The translations under genes and the position numbers were made by a program. Shown piece after piece: positions 4,625 to 6,401 of a stretch of 6,401 nucleotides of DNA. The first letter of the stretch is position 1. Each line of letters starts with the position of its first letter. The stretch covers positions 1 through 6,401 of the forward strand of contig CANRFD010000075.1 in the NCBI GenBank assembly GCA_947629845.1, read 5' to 3'. The notes under the pieces were generated by a model that was not told the origin of the DNA, made no database searches, and worked only from the letters and a program-made list of their open reading frames with translations. The stretch comes from an uncultured Clostridia bacterium. GTDB lineage: Bacteria > Bacillota > Clostridia > Christensenellales > Borkfalkiaceae.

Positions 4625-5290
4625 TTGGACAACAGGGAAGTCCGCGTATTTCTGTTCTCGACCCTTTCTCTGCTCGTAACGGCGGTATTCGCGGGGTACA
4701 ACGTCTTTCTGTGGTTTGCCTACGGCGCGGCGTGGAACATCGGCATCGCCGTGTACTACGGCCTGCTCACAGAGATACGGGCGTGCATTCTTATCGTCGA
4801 GGAGCGGCTGCGGAGGAAGGAGCTGACGGAGGAGCAGAAGGGCGCCGTCCGCATAAAAATGTACTTCGTGCAGAGCATCTTTCTGTTCGCGGTGGACGTT
4901 GCCCTGATCGCGCCCATTTCGCTCATGGTCTTGCAGGAGAAGGCGATCGGATACACGGCGATCCCGGCGATCGCCATTGCGGCATATACGACGTACAAGA
5001 TCGCGCTCTCGACGGTGAACTATGTCAAGAACAGAAGGGAGAGGCAGTTGAGCGTAAAGATGTGCCGCAACCTGAATTTTATGGACGCGCTCGTCTCCGT
5101 TCTGTCGCTGCAGTACGTGCTCGTCATGACGTTCGGCGACGGCGTGACGGGGGAGATGATGACGTGGTGCGCAATCAGCTCGTTTGCGGTTTGGGCGGCG
5201 CTTCTCGCCGTTGCCTTTGCCGCGATGATGCGGGCGATCGAACTGAAGCGCAAAAGCGGCCGCGGCGAGGAGCAGGCAAACCGCCTTTGA
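4625..5290 (+). CDS. Uncharacterised polytopic membrane protein
   Basis: The TTG frame gives 221 aa. Hydrophobic segments lie at about 8-31, 36-58, 79-103, 108-130 and 181-203, with a weaker one at 152-170, so five or six membrane passes are likely. A basic loop NRRERQLSVK at 136-145 lies between segments, and the C-terminus is basic (ELKRKSGRG). The stretch MDALVSVLSLQ at 153-163 and FGDG at 170-173 resemble a recurrent pattern in unnamed Clostridia membrane proteins, which I know only as hypothetical. The start is uncertain. Codons from 4586 onward are open and protein-like (the sequence before LDNREVR reads TKQLHFG), and the best ribosome site, GGGGAGG, is at 4588-4594, so translation may begin near 4604 from an unusual codon, or a base may be missing in the G-run. 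It probably shares a transcript with the gene at 4026, 65 bases upstream, and ends at the shared terminator. Confidence 0.78.
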   Translation: MDNREVRVFLFSTLSLLVTAVFAGYNVFLWFAYGAAWNIGIAVYYGLLTEIRACILIVEERLRRKELTEEQKGAVRIKMYFVQSIFLFAVDVALIAPISLMVLQEKAIGYTAIPAIAIAAYTTYKIALSTVNYVKNRRERQLSVKMCRNLNFMDALVSVLSLQYVLVMTFGDGVTGEMMTWCAISSFAVWAALLAVAFAAMMRAIELKRKSGRGEEQANRL

Positions 5291-5306
5291 GTAAAAAGCG
5301 ATAGGA

Positions 5307-5332
5307 AAAGCCCGCGCATGTGCGCGGGCTTT
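5307..5332. terminator. Shared terminator between convergent transcripts
   Basis: aaagcccgcgca (5307-5318) pairs perfectly with tgcgcgggcttt (5321-5332), a 12-bp palindromic stem. It is followed by TTT on the plus side within the stem, and by TTTT then cctatc on the minus side. It sits 16 bases after the plus-strand stop at 5290 and touches the smpB stop, so it probably serves both directions. Confidence 0.75.
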
Positions 5333-5778
5333 CACCATGCCTTCGATTCTCTGTCCGTGGCGCGTTTGACGTCGCGCTCCTTCAGCGCTTGCTTCTTGTC
5401 GTAGGTGTGCTTGCCCTTGCAGAGGGCGACTTCCACCTTGACGAGCGCGTCCTTGAAGTAGATCTTCAGGGGGACGAGGGTGTAGCCCCGTTCGTTGACC
5501 CTGCCGACGATCTTGGATATTTCGAAGCGGTGCAGGAGGAGCTTTCTGTCCTTCCGCGAATCGCGCGTGGAAAAGGCGCCGCTCTTGTCGTAGAGGGCGA
5601 TGTGCATGTTTTTGATGAAAACTTCGCCCCCGCGAATTTCGCAAAAGCATTCGCCGAGCGAGGCTCTGCCCGCACGCAGAGATTTCACCTCCGCGCCCTC
5701 GAGCACAATGCCGGCCTCGTACCGATCTCCGATGAAGTATTCGAAGGAGGCCTGTTTATTGACCGCGATGACTTTCAT
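5332..5778 (-). CDS. smpB: SsrA-binding protein SmpB
   Basis: A 148-aa full-length SmpB, the cytoplasmic partner of tmRNA in trans-translation. It carries tmRNA to stalled ribosomes and fills the empty decoding site with its tail. Conserved blocks are all present: the EYFIGDRYEAGIVL opening (13-26), EGAEVKSLRAGRASL (27-41), GEVFIKNMHIALY (51-63), RKLLLHRFEISKI (78-90), GYTLVPLKIYFK (98-109) and KVEVALCKGKHTYDKK (114-129). The basic helical C-terminal tail runs to W148. The ATG at 5778 overlaps the rnr stop in the four bases ATGA, so translation is likely coupled. Its stop codon shares a base with the terminator stem at 5307-5332. The tmRNA gene is often near smpB in Bacillota but is not visible in this window. 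Confidence 0.97.
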   Translation of the reverse strand: MKVIAVNKQASFEYFIGDRYEAGIVLEGAEVKSLRAGRASLGECFCEIRGGEVFIKNMHIALYDKSGAFSTRDSRKDRKLLLHRFEISKIVGRVNERGYTLVPLKIYFKDALVKVEVALCKGKHTYDKKQALKERDVKRATDRESKAW

Positions 5779-6401
5779 ACCTTTCCCTCATAAGAAAATT
5801 GCACCCTGCGCGCGCCCCAATCTACGCCCGTCACGCGGACGCGGACGCGCTCGCCGAGGTGGAACGTGTTCTTGGTGCCGCGCAGGAGGAAGCGTTCCTC
5901 GATGTATTCGTAGCTGTCGTCGGGGAGCGTCTCGATGGGGATAAACCCCTCGACGGTGTTGTCGAGTTCGGCAAAGACGCCGTAGGTCGTAACGCCCGAG
6001 ACGGTCGCCTCGTACAATTCGCCGATCTTGTCGTGCATGTAGGCGACGATATAGAGGGCGTCGACGTCGCGCTCGGCGTCCGTTGCGTTGCGTTCGCATG
6101 CGGAGGACTGCGTTGCGGCCTCCCGTACGACGTTTTTATAGTACGTTTTCGCCCGCTCCTCGTCTACAAGGCTCTCCTTGATGATGCGGTGGATGCAGAG
6201 GTCGGGATAGCGGCGGATGGGCGAGGTGAAGTGGCAGTAGCATTCGGACGCAAGCCCGAAGTGCCCGACGTTTTCGGGGGAATATACCGCCTTCATCATG
6301 GAGCGCAGCATCACGCGGTTGACCAGCGAATAGAGGGGAGAATGCTGCAGGGAGAGGAGCAGGTCGCGGTAATCGGCGGGGGAGACGCGCTTCGGGTCGA
6401 A
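5775..6401 (-). CDS. rnr: Ribonuclease R, C-terminal part (gene runs off the window)
   Basis: The last 208 residues of an RNB-family 3'-to-5' exoribonuclease. The catalytic-domain end carries the diagnostic GHFGLASECYCHFTSPIRR (46-64) continuing YPDLCIHR, then the QSSACERNATDAERDV segment (98-113). A C-terminal S1 RNA-binding domain follows at about 125-205 (GELYEATVSGVTTYGVFAEL at 127-146). RNase R degrades structured RNA and, with SmpB and tmRNA, mRNA from stalled ribosomes. The protein stops three residues after the S1 fold (GKV), without the long basic tail of the E. coli enzyme. The frame is open through 6401, and the start lies outside. The ATGA overlap with smpB is the common rnr-smpB arrangement. 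RNase II/R paralogues are hard to separate from this part alone, but the neighbour makes rnr the best call. Confidence 0.95.
   Translation of the reverse strand, partial: FDPKRVSPADYRDLLLSLQHSPLYSLVNRVMLRSMMKAVYSPENVGHFGLASECYCHFTSPIRRYPDLCIHRIIKESLVDEERAKTYYKNVVREAATQSSACERNATDAERDVDALYIVAYMHDKIGELYEATVSGVTTYGVFAELDNTVEGFIPIETLPDDSYEYIEERFLLRGTKNTFHLGERVRVRVTGVDWGARRVQFSYEGKV

Noticed and set aside
5291..5331. Search for a tmRNA gene next to smpB
   Set aside because: The gap is about 40 bases and holds only the terminator, so no tmRNA can fit there.
4439..5650. 403-codon minus-strand open frame
   Set aside because: It crosses the plus-strand membrane-protein gene, the terminator at 5307-5332 and the smpB gene in another frame, and is rich in arginine and histidine as expected of a shadow.
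1..6401. CRISPR array, insertion-sequence transposase, rRNA or riboswitch
   Set aside because: No short regularly spaced repeats, no transposase motifs, no rRNA-like sequence and no T-box or other familiar riboswitch core were seen on either strand.

Overview
The window looks like chromosomal DNA from a low-to-mid GC Bacillota lineage, most likely an uncultured gut Clostridia member. The evidence is the gene content (a convergent rnr-smpB pair, TetR with a Clostridia-type layout, small zinc-ribbon and lipoprotein genes), AGGAGG-type ribosome sites, and dispersed GC-rich hairpin repeats with the ggattcttcgactcg / ctcagaatgacg signature. The taxon is an inference only. The strong genes from about 1760 rightwards are GC-rich; the stretch from about 400 to 1740 is visibly AT-rich and holds orphan genes, which suggests accessory DNA.

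Layout. 1-340: two near-identical copies of a 180-bp-period repeat, each carrying a 20-bp perfect hairpin. 350-397: a tRNA-like 3' end that lacks anticodon and D arms. 444-984: a minus-strand lipoprotein gene with its own promoter and terminator. 989-1148: no convincing gene, but a strongly nested inverted-repeat structure that folds like a compact RNA. 1132-1392: a good plus-strand promoter followed by about 220 non-coding-looking bases and a 14-bp hairpin, a second candidate RNA. 1392-1577: a minus-strand 61-aa zinc-ribbon protein. 1702-3969: a minus-strand operon tetR - alkaline-phosphatase-superfamily phosphodiesterase - HIT hydrolase, with a promoter and a rho-independent terminator. 3917-5332: a divergent plus-strand pair of uncharacterised membrane proteins. 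5307-6401: minus-strand rnr (3' part) and smpB, overlapping by ATGA, meeting the membrane-protein pair at a shared hairpin terminator.

How the parts fit. The tetR and membrane-protein promoters face away from each other with overlapping -10 boxes, and a dyad covers both. One regulator can therefore plausibly control both directions, linking two nucleotide-type hydrolases to the membrane proteins. RNase R and SmpB are partners of trans-translation (tmRNA handling and decay of stalled mRNA), and their overlap fits coupled expression; no tmRNA gene is visible here. The most unusual material is the AT-rich intergenic block at 985-1395, with two candidate structured RNAs back to back. I cannot match either to a known RNA family by eye.
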